Assembly: GCA_016647705.1 (NCBI GenBank)
Contig: JAENRU010000484.1
Span: 620,001-684,000 of the forward strand
Length of the DNA stretch: 64,000 nucleotides
Direction of reading: 5' to 3'
Origin: Eucommia ulmoides
Lineage: Eukaryota; Streptophyta; Magnoliopsida; Garryales; Eucommiaceae
The notes under the pieces were generated by a model. It did not search any database. It was not told the DNA's origin and was given only the letters and a program-made list of their open reading frames with translations. Below, piece by piece: positions 27,481 to 40,667 of the stretch; the stretch's first letter is position 1; every line of letters starts with the position of its first letter. Position numbers and translations under genes: made by a program.

Positions 27481-28390
27481 AAAAAAAAAAAAAAAAATTT
27501 ACACAAATTCAAATGTGACACTAAACTGAGAAAATATGTGTACATGAACTTTGACCTACTATATTAAACCCTAATTTTACTAGGAAAATCAAACTCTAAC
27601 ATTACCAAAGTAACCCTAATCACTTCTTATATATAGACTCTCCGTATATTTTGATAAAAATATATTTTTTTATCTATCAAAATAATCGCTCATATTCTCA
27701 CATTTTTTTATTTTTTAATTAGTCTGAGGTGATGCATTAGAACCAATAAAAGATTATCACATCTCGAAAAAAAAATTATAATTATTATGGTTGTCAACTT
27801 TTACAGTGCACCCTGCCCACATAAGATCCATTAAAATTGAATAATTATTATGGTTGTTAACTCTATAAATTATTTGTACTTTTTACGTTAGATTACATCC
27901 ATAAAAAGTTTAATTACATGAAGACAAAAATCTACGTAAGAGGAAAGCTGTTTTTTTTTTTTGGATACGCAAATTTGAATTAATTTCAGAAGGTCTTGGG
28001 CGGTGGGTAGGAAAGGACGACAATTTTGAAACGGATGCTCAATACAGACGGCGGTGAACGGACTGAAACCCTCAATGCATACGGTGGTGAACGGGCTGAA
28101 ATCGTTCAGTGCAGACGGCGGTGAACGGATGCTCTTTGGGGATGGCAAAGTGGTTCGCGATTTTTGGGAAAGAATATGGACAAAAAATTTTGTATAGCAA
28201 GATTATGAAGAAGAAAGGTTCAGATTTGGTTAATTGAGTCAAGAACACTTACCATGTGTACACAACCTTCACGTGCTTTTTGAAATGTGTATTCCACACA
28301 GTTTGAGCAAGGGTTTTTTGTTAAATGAAAAAGGTTGGATGGAGATATGTCTAATATATTGTTGGACCTTGGGACCCATATTAAAATTGC
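27481..28390. repeat. Repeat R-prime, copy 1 (contains the empty sites of LINE 1 and the foldback element)
   Basis: Matches 30215-30500 in part and 31610-32341 plus 40358-40581, which is one repeat split by LINE 1. The bases 28124-28133 (AACGGATGCT) are the uninterrupted LINE 1 target, and 28340-28347 (TGGAGATA) the uninterrupted foldback target. No gene seen. Confidence 0.8.
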
Positions 28391-28590
28391 AAAAAAAAAA
28401 AAAAAAAAACCAAAGGCCACTTTCAAAGAACAGTTGGCCAAATAATGAGCGACAATTGGGTCATCCTCTTCTTAATATCCAATCAATTCACCATCCCCAG
28501 CGTACACATGGTACTTATCCCGGGACCTCTACCTTTCTCCAGAGCCTCTACTCCTCTATCAATAGTACCACGGTGCCGTTTCCGAACTAG
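28391..28590. repeat. Repeat R, copy 2
   Basis: Same block as 18541-18746 and 42080-42265: AATAATGAGCGACAATTGGG, TTCACCATCCCCAGCG, TCTATCAATAGTACCAC. Homology ends just after CCACGGTGC. Confidence 0.8.
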
Positions 28591-29334
28591 GGTTGACCCT
28601 GATATCATTTGTAACACCCCATGGGTCCATTGGACAAGTACATTTTGGACTGAGTTTATTTGTCCAAAAATGCTTAAATCAAGGTTCTAATAGTAGCCTA
28701 CATGCTACTTTATATATCCGACAATCTTTTTCTAATACTTTTGATGTTGAATCTCTCAGTCAAATATAAAAGCAACTTAATTTTCGAGGCATGCGCGTGA
28801 TCTTTAATTCAATTTTCATCATCAGCAATTAATTTAGTATTTTTAATTTATTACAATTAGATCCTGGAACACCATACTCAATTGAATTTCACATTACAAA
28901 TAAAAATTATTAAAAATTGACACCTTACTTTTTCATTGTATCACATCAGTATCGCAATACCAAACAAGGATATTTTATTTGAGCGATCAAATATTAAGAG
29001 AACAATCACTATTGTTTAATACATTAGTTGCAAGCATGCATTTTTTGTTTTCATAATAAACAAGGTTTTACTAATATAACTTTACAAAATCAAGAAATAC
29101 AATAGGACAAACTCCTGACACGATATAAATATGTGTTATCATCATCTCTGCCACCACAGAAAATAATTACTATCACCGTCGCTAACACCACAACAATAAA
29201 TTTTCATAACTATCACAGCAAATATTTACTACAGTGATAGCCACCACAACAACAACAAAGCATTTATTATCACCACTACTAATACCACATTGAAATATTT
29301 ATTACCATCACATCCGCTATCACAGTAAATATTT
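28591..29334. other. AT-rich interval between repeat copies
   Basis: No gene seen. It contains a degenerate CACCAC/ATCAC-rich stretch (29140-29330) with repeated TATTTA(C/T)TA and ACCAC motifs, probably an old microsatellite-derived tract. Confidence 0.6.
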
Positions 29335-30500
29335 GTCATCAAACAATGCCAATGGGTGCATGTCACATGCCAAAGAAGTAAATAAAACATTGCAGAAGAA
29401 GACATTGACGAACCATGAGACAAACCACTGTACATAAACACGTTTTTATAGGGTTTTTAAAATTTGCAATTCACTCATTCATTTGGTTTCATAATTTAGT
29501 AATTTTTATGTAGAACTCTAAAAAAATTATGTGATGAAAGGACTGCATGGGTAAAAAATTTAATTTTGTAGATTGTTTACCAACAACCCCTTTATTAAAT
29601 TAATTATCATTCAAATGCCAATGAGCACATGTTGCATGCCAAAGAAGTAAACAAAACAATGCAAAGAGACTTGATATCAAATAAAGTACAAGTGGTCCAC
29701 CATGCAACAAACCACTGTACATGCGCATGTTAGGGTTCTTAAATTTTGAAATTCAGACTTTTATCCAAGCCGTCTAGTGCAGCAATTTTTTTGAAAAATT
29801 TAATAATTTTGTCAAAAATTTAAAATCGCTGAATGCCATGAAATTTACAGAGATTTTTATATAGTACAATAATTTTTTACCTTTGGAAAAATTATTGTGG
29901 CACAAATATTGTACGTGCAAAAAAAAAAAAAATTGTGGACTGATCATCAAGAATTCCTTTATTATATTAGTCTTGAATTAATTATCATATTTTTATTTCT
30001 ATAATATTCCAAATTAATAAAAATGCTTTTAAAAAATTAATTCTATTCTCACTCACACATTCACTTTTCTTTAATAAAAAATATTATCATTTTAGTTCAA
30101 ATGTTACACTCAACTGAGAAAATACATATTATTGGTCCCAAACTCAAAAACTAAAAATCAGCAATGTAAGTTGTACTCCAAGAAAATATTTAGTGATTCT
30201 TGAACGACATACTATCTGTTAATATGTGTACATGAAACTTGACCAACTATATTAAACCCTAATTTTACTAGGAAAATCAAACCCAAACGTTACCAAGATA
30301 ATCCTAATAACTCCTTATATATAAACTCTCCATATATATCTGTAAAAATATTTTTTTTTATCTATAAAAATAATCGCTTCATGTTCTCTCAATTTTTTGT
30401 TTTTTAATTATTCTAATGTGATGCATCAGAACCAATAAAAGATTGACACCTCTCGAAAAAAAATTGAATAATTATTATGGTTGTCAACTTTTACAGTGCA
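29335..30500. repeat. Repeats P and R-prime, diverged copies 2
   Basis: 29335-29450 and 29615-29845 are copies of the sequence upstream of the GH1 gene. 29930-30500 recurs at 31470-31990. No coding exon of GH1 accompanies these copies, so they represent duplicated upstream sequence only. Confidence 0.7.
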
Positions 30501-31470
30501 CCCTGCCACATAATTTCATGAACAATTTCCTTAATTGAAACAATTGCAAATTTTAGGGTGTTATGTGTCCAAATTGAAACCACGGGGACCATTGTACAAT
30601 ATAGGTCAAACTCCAGGGGTACAAAGTGTACCTAGCAAAAGCGTGACCAATTTCAACCACCACATGTAAATGTTCTGACGTGTAATTATGATTAATCATT
30701 CAACTCCACACCAAGATTTTTGTCGCTTTCTGCTTCGTATCATAAAGAAAAGAAGGGCCCTATGTTTTGCCCTATTTTCTAAACAAATTACACGAATCTT
30801 ACTGCAGAAATTAAATAAGGAACCGAGTTAATAAAATTGTTTGGGCTAAGTCGCGAATCAGGTTGCTATCTTTAAGACTTTTCGCAGCTCTATCTAAGAT
30901 TATGCAAGTAATATAATAGCCATGTCATCCCTAGGATCAAACAGTTCAGAAATCTCCTCTGTCTAAAATCTCATTTGCACAGTAGAAAACATGAAAACCA
31001 AACACCCTAATCCATTGCTCATAATATTAAAAAAAAAAAAAGGATCAGTAAAACGAAGAGAAAGAGGCTCTTTGATTTTTTCGATGGCCTTCAAAGCTGA
31101 GGCAAGCCTCGGTTTTTATAGGCCAAATCAAATAAAAAACGTGAGATTGCAGGTGAGAAAATCGTGGGAATCAGTTGAGAGAATTGTGGGAAATGGTTGG
31201 AGAAAACAGATAATCTGTTAAGATTATCTTTACCAAGTCAAAAAATAAATTTATTTAATAATAAAAATAATATTTTATTAAATAAATTTTATCCGAAAAA
31301 ATAAGTGTCACCTCACACTCACACTGCACGCGTGTGTGGTAAACCAATAGAGATGTGACTCATTTTCTTTCTACAAAAATGTGGGTACCCCTTGGGACAT
31401 ACTCCAAGGATCCTACCTATCCCTAAATATACTTCTTTAGACCCTTATTCCCAAGCAATGTAGGACAAAG
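30501..31470. other. Non-coding interval inside the repeat cluster
   Basis: Interrupts the R-prime homology between 30500 and 31470. The segment at 30540-30640 (GACCATTGTACAATATAGG, CTCCAGGGGTACAAAGTG) resembles termini of plant TIR elements, but no matching end was located. The 76-residue frame at 30991-31221 has no family signature. Confidence 0.5.
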
Positions 31471-32340
31471 CACATTAATTATCATATTTTTATTTCTATA
31501 ATATACCAAATTAATAATTATGCTTTTAAAAAATTAATTCTATTCTCACCCGCACATTCACTTTTCTTTAAAAAAAATATTATCATTTTAGTTCAAATGC
31601 TACCTAAAAATTTACACAAATTCAAATGTGACACTAAATTGAGAAAATACATATTATTGGACCCAAACCCGAAAACTAAAAATCAAATGCCATACTACCC
31701 GTTAATATGTGTACATGAACTTTGACAAACCCTGCTAAACCCTAATTTTACTAGAAAAATCAAAACCTAATATTACCAAGGTAATCCTAATCACTTCTTA
31801 TATATAGACTCTTTGTATATCTCTGTAAAAAAAAAAAAAAAAAAAAATTATCTATCAAAATAATCACTCCATGCTCTCTCAAGTTTTTGTTTTTTAATTA
31901 TTCTAACGTGATGCATTAGAACCAACAAAAGATTGACATGTCTCAAAAAAAAATTGAATAATTATTATGGTTGTCAACTTTTACAATGCACCTTGCCCAC
32001 ATAAGATCCATTAAAATTGAATAATTATTATGATTGTTAACTCTATAAATTATGTGTATTTTTTTATGTTAGATTAGATCCATAAAAAGTTTAATCATGA
32101 AGACAAAAATCTAGGAAAGCTGTTTTTGATTTTTTTTTTTTTCTTTTTTTTTTTTTTTTTGATTTTTTTTTTAGATAAGCAAATTTGAATTAATTTCAAA
32201 AGGTCTTGGCCGGGGTAGGAAAGGACGATGATTTTGGAACGGATGCTCAATACAGAGGGCGGTGAACGGACTGAAACCCTCAATGCATACAGCGGCGAAC
32301 GGGCTGAAATCGTTCAGTGCAGACGGTGGCGAACGGATGC
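31471..32340. repeat. Repeat R-prime, copy 3 (left part)
   Basis: Continuous with 40358-40581 before insertion of LINE 1. Includes CAGTGCAGACGGTGGCGAACGG directly before the LINE poly(T) end. It contains long T-runs at 32132-32171. Confidence 0.8.
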
Positions 32341-32341
32341 T
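32332..32341. repeat. Target-site duplication of LINE 1 (left)
   Basis: AACGGATGCT, repeated at 40358-40367. The single-copy empty site is at 28124-28133. Confidence 0.9.
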
Positions 32342-32358
32342 TTTTTTTTTTTTTTTTT

Positions 32359-32387
32359 GATAAGCCAATAACTTGTATTGGCTTATC
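32359..32387 (-). repeat. Perfect 12 bp hairpin at LINE 1 3' terminus
   Basis: GATAAGCCAATA and its exact reverse complement are separated by a 5-base loop and abut the poly(A) tail. The LINE fragment at 60342-60727 ends with a related TTTGCTTATCAAAAA. A 3'-end stem-loop is known to be recognised by reverse transcriptase in several plant and animal LINE lineages; that role here is inferred. Confidence 0.85.
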
Positions 32388-33572
32388 AAAAACAAAAAAA
32401 AAAAAGATAAAAGTGAACCACTTGAAGGGGCCCTCAAAATTACTAGACAAAAGGCTAGCCGAACATAATTGACAATCCCAACGGTCACGCTATAAGCTAA
32501 TTAGGCAGCAACTTAGCGAACAACAAAAAATTGCATCTTCTTGATAGAGACAGAGCACTTGGAAGAGAGAAATCCATTAACGGAAAAATAATTAAACCAA
32601 CTGGAAGCTAAGAACTCTTGAACTTCATGCCGTTAATCCATACCAGGGAGACTTTGAGCAACGAAATGAAACCACGAACCACTCACAGCTACAACTTGGC
32701 ACCACCGGAGGAGCTAGATGCTTCACCACCTAAAATTACCTTCACCACCAACTCAGTCCACCTCCCAGGCCTAATAAATGATTGTTGTCGAGCACAAAAC
32801 TAGTTTCCCTTCCCCCAGCATTAGTGACAAAATACTTGGAGAACAAAATCTGCGAAAATTTTACAAGATATATAGGGTTGAAGTCCCCTATTTTCAACAC
32901 AAACTTCGGACGTGAATGAGAAGATTATTGGATCCAAGCTACGCAGAAGATCACTCAACACTTACAATTGAATGGGGGGCAATCCCATGGGGAAAACAAA
33001 ACTCTTTCACCTCACTATAAAGTGGCCAAACACCCACTAAATGAACCCAATTCTGAACCCGCAGTGCTACCCGTGAGTGATCAAGGATAAAGAAATTTAC
33101 CGACAAGAAATGGCTGGCCCGGGCTTCAAGATGGAGCCCCTCCACTTGCCTAAAAAATAATGCACAATTTCCTATAGCGCAAAGGAGCCTACAAAAAAAG
33201 CAACAGGAAGCCCACATAACATCACAAATTCAATGTGGTAAAACCCAATGCCCCAAATTTTCTTAACAGCTTACCAACCAATAGGAGGATCCCACAAGAG
33301 TTGCTCAAGTTGAATTGTTCCAAATGAACACTTGCGGTAAGTTGGACCCGCAACTTTATGGTCCAACATTAGTTCAAAAAACACAACCGTGAAAGAGACC
33401 AGTAGCTAAAAAAAAAATCAGTCTTCCAAGAACCATTCACACACTTTTTCTTCCCCTTGAACCCCGAATTTTGCTAACTTGACAGCTATGAAGTTGGTCT
33501 CTCTAAGAGTGTGGACCACCTTAATTCTCAAACACTCCCTAGCTAAATTTAAGAACCTATAGAAAATGGATC

Positions 33573-36500
33573 TTAACTTTTAGGGAAAAGAAGACTTGCC
33601 ACTGCTAAAAGAAAGTCACTCTCTACAGTGAGAAAGAATGAGCACCTGAATTGGGAGGAGTGAAATAATTCGACCGCTCTCAAAATAGCCAGTGTTTCCG
33701 CTTGATTGGAATCCATGACCCCAACAAATTTGGAGGAAATAGAAATGGTGTTTCCAATGGAGTTCCAAAAAACTCCCTTGATGCCTGATTCCCCTGGTTT
33801 CTCTAAGGAGGACCCATCTATATTAAATTTCAGTTCGCCTTCTCCAAACAGGAACCAAGGCACTTGAGGCCTAGGTTTTTTTAGAATTATATGAGATCTA
33901 AGACCGTCAATTGATATAAAGAAATCTCTGACCGAATACCCAAGTTTCGGTCTCTTAGCAAGGACCCAAAGAGTAACTCTTACTTTGATTAACCAGACTA
34001 CCTCAGGCAACTCAGTTTCTTGGACAAGAAAATCATTTCGTTTCGAGCTAGCCACATAGTCCAGAATGTGGCGCAAAGAATAGAATCCCAAATCAATCTA
34101 TGAAAACCGCCAAGAGATAGACTATACCAAGACAAGCAAAAGAAATTTATATTTTTTGGAAAACAAAAGGTAACACCCTACCAAGACAACATCCCCCTTG
34201 CCATACTTCCCAAGCCCAGCTACAAGACAGGAACAAATGATTGTCATTTTCCAAGCAACAATCACACATTAGACATAATGTGCCGGAGAGGGAGAGGATC
34301 CCCCTAAAGTACAATACTTCCCTAGTTAAGACCCAACCCATAGTTAGGACCCAACAAAAAGCTTCTACCTTAGGAGGTGCTACGCCTTTCCATTTGAAAT
34401 TGGAAGGGTTTTCCAAAGGATCTAGCGCCTTTTCTAGCAACTCATAAGTCGATTTAACGGAGAATTTTCCATTGGTCACAGGTTTCCAAATAAACGAGTC
34501 CTCTAAGTCTCAACAAATAATCACTTCCTCCAAGATATGGTGTAAGTATTCGAGTTCATCTTGCTCCCAATCATAAAGATTTCGCTGAAAGTTAATAGAC
34601 AAAGACCAAGCCTGCTCGGCCCATGAACTAAGCTCATCGACCATAGCCTTTTGGTTACTGGTTAAAGAATATAGCCTAGGGAAAATTAAATTGAGAGAAC
34701 CAAGATTCATCCAAGTATCTTGACAAAATTTGATAATCTTCCCATTGCCTAAAACCAAACCCCACCCGGCCTCAATAGTAGGGCAATTGGCAACCGCATC
34801 TAAAATACCTCTCTAGACAACCAATGCAGTTTCCCTCCTCCCCAAGTCAGGAGACCAACCGCTCGGGTCCAACTTATATTTTTGGCACACTACTTTACTC
34901 CACAAAGCCGTTTTCTCATATCCAAATCTCCACCACCACTTTCCAAGCAAAGCAATGTTCGACTCAATGACCCGATGAATCCCTATTCTCCCCATCATCT
35001 TCTTCCTATCAACTATATCCAACTTGACAAGGTGCACCTTCCTATTAGCATCACTAGCTCCCCAAAGAAACTTTCTCATGATTGAATCTAACTTCTCAAC
35101 TACACCTTTGGGGATTTTAAAGAATGATAAGAAGAATATAGGGATGCTCGGAAGAACGGATTTAATTAGAGTGATCCTACCCCCTAGATACAATTGAATC
35201 GATTTCCAACTTGCCAACTTGGATTGGAACTTATTAACGAGAGACGGCTAAGTTTGGGATCTATTGGGGTTGGCCCCCAAGGAAAATCCCTAGTAGGTGT
35301 GGGGAAGAATACCTACCTTACTATTTAGAAAAGTAGCCAAGTAAGAGAAAGTATTCTCATCTACCCCTACCCCCACTAGGAGACTCTTATGGAAATTTAT
35401 CTATAGACCCGAAAGCACCTCAAAGAATCTAAGAACACTTTGAATCCCCAAAACTTTCCCTCAGACGCTTGACAAAATATAGTCGTGTCGTCAGCAAACT
35501 GGAGATGGGATAAAGAAACTTTCGCTAACGGAATCTCGTTGAAATATGAATATTAAGAGCTTTGGAAAAAAGGAGATAGAGACCTTCTGCTACTATTGCG
35601 AAAAGAAAATGGGAGATTGGATCCCCTTGCCGAACACCCCTAGACATCGAGAATTCTTCGGTTGGTGAGCCATTGATCAATATCGATACTCTTGCTGAGA
35701 TAAGGCACTCTTGGATCCAACTTCACTATTTAGACCCAAATCCGAAATTCAGAAGCATTTAGTCTAGGAATTTCCAATCTACACTATCAAATGCTTTTTC
35801 AAAATCTACCATAAAGCACAAACTTTTTTTTTTTTTTTTTTTTTACGCTTCAATTCATCTAGAATTTCATTAGCAATTAGAACCTCATCCAAGATTTGCC
35901 TACCAGGAACAAAGGCGCTTTGCTCCTCACTAATGATCTTTGGAAAAACGGATTTTAATCTGTCAGCTAAGACTTTTGATAAGAGTTTGTATAAGCAGTT
36001 GATTAAGCTAATAAGTCTAAAATCGGAAAGTGAAGCAGGGGTCTCAACCTTAGGAATAAGAGTGATGAAAGAGGAATTTAGACCTACAACGAGTTTACCA
36101 TTCTCATGGAATTGATTAAAAAAAATCACAACTTCCATTCTCAAGATTACCCATGAGGATTTGATGAAGTTGAAATTGAAACCATTAAGTCCCAGTGCCT
36201 TAGACCCCTTATACTTATCCAAAGCACTTTCTATCTCCACCAATGTAAAAAAGGCCTCTAGAAGTTCGGCTTCAGAGAAGGAAATGGTTTTGAAGTCGAG
36301 GTCCCTTAGCGAAGGTCTAAAAGTGACTCGACTAACTTATCCCCGTTGACCCACAACAAATCTAATGCATTTGTCGCTCTTCTCATTCTTAGAGTAGAGT
36401 GAAAAAAGGCAGTGTTTTTATCTCCACCTCTATTCCACTGAAGCCTAGATTTCTGGTGCCAATACGAGTCAGCGTTAGCACATGCTTTCCGTAGGTTTGA

Positions 36501-37488
36501 GGACAATTGTATTTTGTGGTCCCAATCATCATCGGTCATGGCCAAATTTTCAATTTTTCTGCCCAATTCACGAATTTCTGGTTCCAATTCTTTAACCCTG
36601 AAATCCTTATTGCCAAAGAAATTCTTGTTCCAAAGCGTTAGACAGTTCTTAAGGTACTGAAATTTGGATAGAATTATGAACCCTGCCCAACCTGAAACTT
36701 TTTTCTCAGTCCATTTGCTCTCGACTAATTTTAAGAATTGAGGATGGTGGATCTAGAAATCTAGGGACCTAAAAGGTTTGGGACCCCAATTTACCAAGAG
36801 CTCCCTAAGGACTACCAGATTATGATCGGATAGTCCTTTTGGGAACACAATTTACTGAATATTTTGGCCCAAACGCAACCATTCAATTGAGAATAAAAAC
36901 CTATCCAACCTACTTTTGGATGACTTATTAGACCAGGTAAATTTATTACCGATTAAAGGTAAGTCTACAAATCGTAGATTATAAGCAAAATCCTGAAATT
37001 CTAACAAGCTCGAAGCTACTATCAAGCAACCCAATATTTCGTCAATAGAGAGAACCTTATTAAAGTCTCCCCCTAATAACCAGGGAGTATCCGAGACAAC
37101 TTTCAAGTCACTGAAGACACCCCATATAAGCCTCCTATCTGGTAGACGGTTCGGGGCATGCACATTGACTAAAACACAATGTAAAAGATTATGTACCCAA
37201 GTTCCTTTCAAAGCTAACTAATTGTTTCCACATTGTTCTTCTGACAGCACAAATTTTTACGGATCCCAAACCGAAATCAAACCCCCTAATACCCACCGAG
37301 GGGACAAATTCCCATGAGACAGCTCTAGCACCCCACAAGGACCTAATTATCTTATTATTCACTAATTCTAACTTTGTCTCTTGGAGAAAAAGAACTGACA
37401 CATTTTGAGACAAAACTAATTTTCTCATTTGCCTAATCTTAGAACCTTTACCCAGACCCCTTAAATTCCAAGTAAGAAAACAAAACAT
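33573..37488 (-). pseudogene. LINE 1 ORF2 (endonuclease, reverse transcriptase, RNase H)
   Basis: The endonuclease begins at 37488 with FLTWNLRGLG, then LFLQETK, and (37211-36852) LLGGDFNKV and SRLDRFL. Reverse transcriptase covers about 36587-34800: ITLIPKVE, FRLISLINCLYKLLSKVLADRL, SAFVPGRQI, the catalytic QFADDTTIF at about 35500, and WKSIQLYLGGRITLIKSVL. A Cys-rich CLMCDCCLENDNHLF knuckle lies near 34250, and an RNase H domain (FNIDGSS, QAETLA, ESDFLLA) at 33573-34091. The YADD-equivalent motif is intact, but several frame breaks (for example an A/T-run at 35825-35845 and 34800) interrupt translation. Confidence 0.88.
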
Positions 37489-37507
37489 TTTTGCTTAAAA
37501 GATAAAC

Positions 37508-39614
37508 TTATAGATTTTGGATCTGATTAGCTACCTCAGCGCGATCTCTTTCTTCCATATCCCAGATTTGCTGGTAGATGCCTATTTCATGATTTTCAAT
37601 GTCACACCCCAGATTTGCTTCCGTTGATATAGCCATTTCTACTGCTCTTAAGTACGAACAGTTTTGGCGGCGAATAGTACAATCCGATACGGAGAATTCA
37701 AAAAGCATAGGTGAGGACGATTTTCTTCCCTTCTTAGGCTTCTTAGCATTTCTCTTGTCGGAGTGAGCTCGAGCTCGACGAAATCTTTCTCCCAATTTGA
37801 GGGAGATGAATTTTTTCTTTTCTTTTTTAACCTAGAAATCTTAAGGCGATTAGCACAACCTGCACTTTTTTCTAAATCTGGAAGTACTGCTACTAGGGCT
37901 GCTGAGTTCTGGTCCTTCTCACTAAATAGATCAGAGAGCTGATTTGTAGCACTTGTTTGTTGTGTTACAACAGCTGACTATTGTAGGGGATGACATAATT
38001 CAAAGGTACGACAGTCAGAAAGATTGGCTTGAGTTTGAATGTCTCCATCAATGTCAGTATGAATTGAAATTGGAAGCAAACCAGATGGCCCAATCGAATA
38101 GTAAGTTTCTTCCTCTCGTTGTGATTCTATTGCTAATTTGCAATCGGACCCCTACTCTTGAAGCCCAACCTTGCCACCACCGCAGGCAGCACCTAGGAAA
38201 TCGCCGGAGATTTTCGAACTAACACTATTACCTATTTCTTGCTCAACTGTGATAGGGTTGGAGAAGATGTTGGGGTAGACTTCAGGAGCCAATGATTTCT
38301 CACAAATTTTTAATGCAAAAACTACCCCATTGATGGATAGTTGTAGAATTGTATTTATTAGGCCTTGATGTTTAGTTAAGATAAGAAATTTTGCATTATC
38401 AAATGAAAACTCTACATCGGTCTGATTGTCAATATCTATTAGATCCCCCCAACTACTAGCGATCTTAGCGAAACCCTGCTTATTCCAAGCATGAACTAGT
38501 ATCCCCAGGCAAGATACCCATATGAACCTTTTGTGGGTATATATATGCTCTGTCCATTTTTCTATTTCTTTGAACCACTGCCCAACCAAGGGTTGCTTGT
38601 GAGATCGATCGTTTTATTCATTTGCTCTTCGTCTTTGAAGATCAACAGGATTTATAGACCTCCAAGTAGTTTAATGTCGAACGAGAAAATGTCCTTCTCC
38701 ATAAAGAAATCTCTTAATTTACACACCAAAGAGGGATTCAAGAGACTGCCTACCGCGCTATATTTGAGCCATTCTTTCCCTTGGTAGTCCCCTTGCACAA
38801 CCAAAGTAATAGCTTCTTTATTGCTATTTAAAGCGCCACCCTCGCTCTTATTACCTTGATTCTCTGCGGCTTTAATAAATGTTCTGCCATTTACTACTGA
38901 ATCGCCCATACCCAACCTTCTTTCATTGAGATCAAGCATAGAGTTGAGGAAATGCTTTTCCTCCCCAACCTCCCAAGCATCAGGGTTAGCTTTGCGTTTA
39001 TCCTCCTTAACTTTCCAGACTTTACCATTTTTATGGTTAGCCTGAACAGATTGCTTCTTCGAACCCTGCAGTACTCTCTTTAGATTTGCCTTGCGAATCA
39101 AAATCCACCCTCTATTAGCCAGTCTTACTTTGTTCACTCCAAGAGCACAACTAGCTTCGTCTCTGAGCTTGAATCTAACAAAACCAAATTTTATGTCATT
39201 TTTTTGAGTTCGATTACGAGGAATTAATACTTAGTGAATAGGCCCGAATCTCAAAAATAACTCTATTAAAGATCTGGGAGTAAATTGGATAGGAAGTTGA
39301 TCAACAAAAACAGAGTATGGGGAAAACCATGCAGGTTTGAAGGTTCTTGAGGATTCTCCTAAGCTAGAATTTGAGGACAATCTAGAGTTCCAGAATTTGC
39401 ATTGTCTCTCAAAAGTATCTATGCAACACCGAGATGACATGTCTAATGCATTACAAACTTCAAGAGGAGGGTATCCTGATTGAATAAGATCCAAAAATTC
39501 TTCCCATTTCTTGGTATGCCGATTGTTATAGTCCAAGCACCAAACATCTTTCTCCGCGTGAAGACGAAAATCCTCCACCGTGTACATTCTCGAAGCTCCC
39601 AATTGATCCTCCAT
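37508..39614 (-). pseudogene. LINE 1 ORF1 with RRM-like domain
   Basis: The segment from about 39340 to 39080 reads YSVFVDQLPIQFTPRSL then FLRFGPI, continuing after a TAA (about 39232) as KFGFVRFKLRDEASCALG. This matches the RNP2/RNP1 spacing of an RNA-recognition motif, a known ORF1 type in plant L1 LINEs. Further frames (38652-39137, 38152-38589, 37508-37795) cover the rest, ending in a basic KKPKKGRK-like tail. At least one stop inside the RRM and several frame shifts make it non-functional. Confidence 0.7.
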
Positions 39615-40357
39615 GACCTTGGCTCTATCTACTTTTAAATGATGATGCTTAACATTGGAGGCCTACGTAGTAACCCAATTACTCCTGCCATTCAACTTCT
39701 TAGCCTCTTGGATTTAAGGATTTTTTATTTGATTATTGTAGCAAGACTCCTTAAAACCGAGTTTAACCATGGCTTCTTCATCTTCCCATCCTTCCTTCAG
39801 AAGATCTAGCATCTTGGACACTCTAATTCTGAAAAATCGTTTGCAGGAAGAACACATAGCTCCAAGAATTCCATTCCAATGGTGCTAACCCATTTTTTTG
39901 CTTTAACTTCTATTATACCAGAGAAGCAGAGATTGCGGCACCGAATCACTGCTTTTGCCCTTCAGGGTCGATTGACATGCAGACAAAGCCGAAGCCTTAG
40001 ATCTTCAAAGACGAGGGATAGAAAACAGATGCAGTCGGCTTCTCCGGCAGCATCTCAGGCGATCCCCCAAGAGACAGAATCTCTCTCTTAACTGGACACT
40101 TTTAGTTCTTTTCCTTGAATAGGGGAGGTGATTTGTAGATATCGAAACCAAACTCTAGAGCTCTGTCTCTCTACTCGAACAGATAAAACAATAGGGAATG
40201 GCTGAGAACAAAATGACACCTATAGGAACCCGGATCTACCCATTCTCATCTCAACGGCGAAAGTCACTGGAGCCGAGAGGAATCGCAATGGACAGATTTC
40301 AAAATGGGCTTAACAGGCCTCCCAAGACATATCTTCTCTTACTACAATTTACTTGCA

Positions 40358-40581
40358 AACGGATGCTCTTTGGGGAAGGCAAAGTGGTTCGCAATTTTTG
40401 GGGAAGAATATGGACAACAATTTTTGTATAGCAAGATTCTGAAGATGAAAGGTTCGGATTTGGGTAATTGAGTCAATAACACTTACCATGTATACACAAT
40501 CTTCACGCATTTCTTGAAATGAGTATTCCACATGGTTTGAGCAAGGATTTTTGGTTAAATGAAAAATGATAGATGGGGATA
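40358..40581. repeat. Repeat R-prime, copy 3 (right part)
   Basis: Continues the repeat interrupted by LINE 1 and collinear with 28124-28347. It begins with the second copy of AACGGATGCT and ends with TGGGGATA, the left target duplication of the foldback element. Confidence 0.85.
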
Positions 40582-40667
40582 TGAGTTTTTTACACAATAA
40601 ATAGTTTTTTTTTTAAAAAAAAAAAATCTGACAACAAGCCCATTTAGACTTATTTACAAGAGCCAAG

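Larger units (their letters stand above)
32341..40357 (-). mobile_element. LINE 1: near-full-length L1-type retrotransposon (8 kb)
   Basis: Bounded by a 10-base target duplication. The poly(A) tail appears as an 18-T run at 32341-32358 and the 5' end is at about 40357. It encodes ORF1 with an RRM-like domain and ORF2 with endonuclease, reverse transcriptase and RNase H, in order on the minus strand. Stops and frameshifts make it defective. Immediately before the tail there is a perfect 12 bp stem-loop. The paralogous R-prime copy at 28124 lacks the insertion. Confidence 0.9.
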
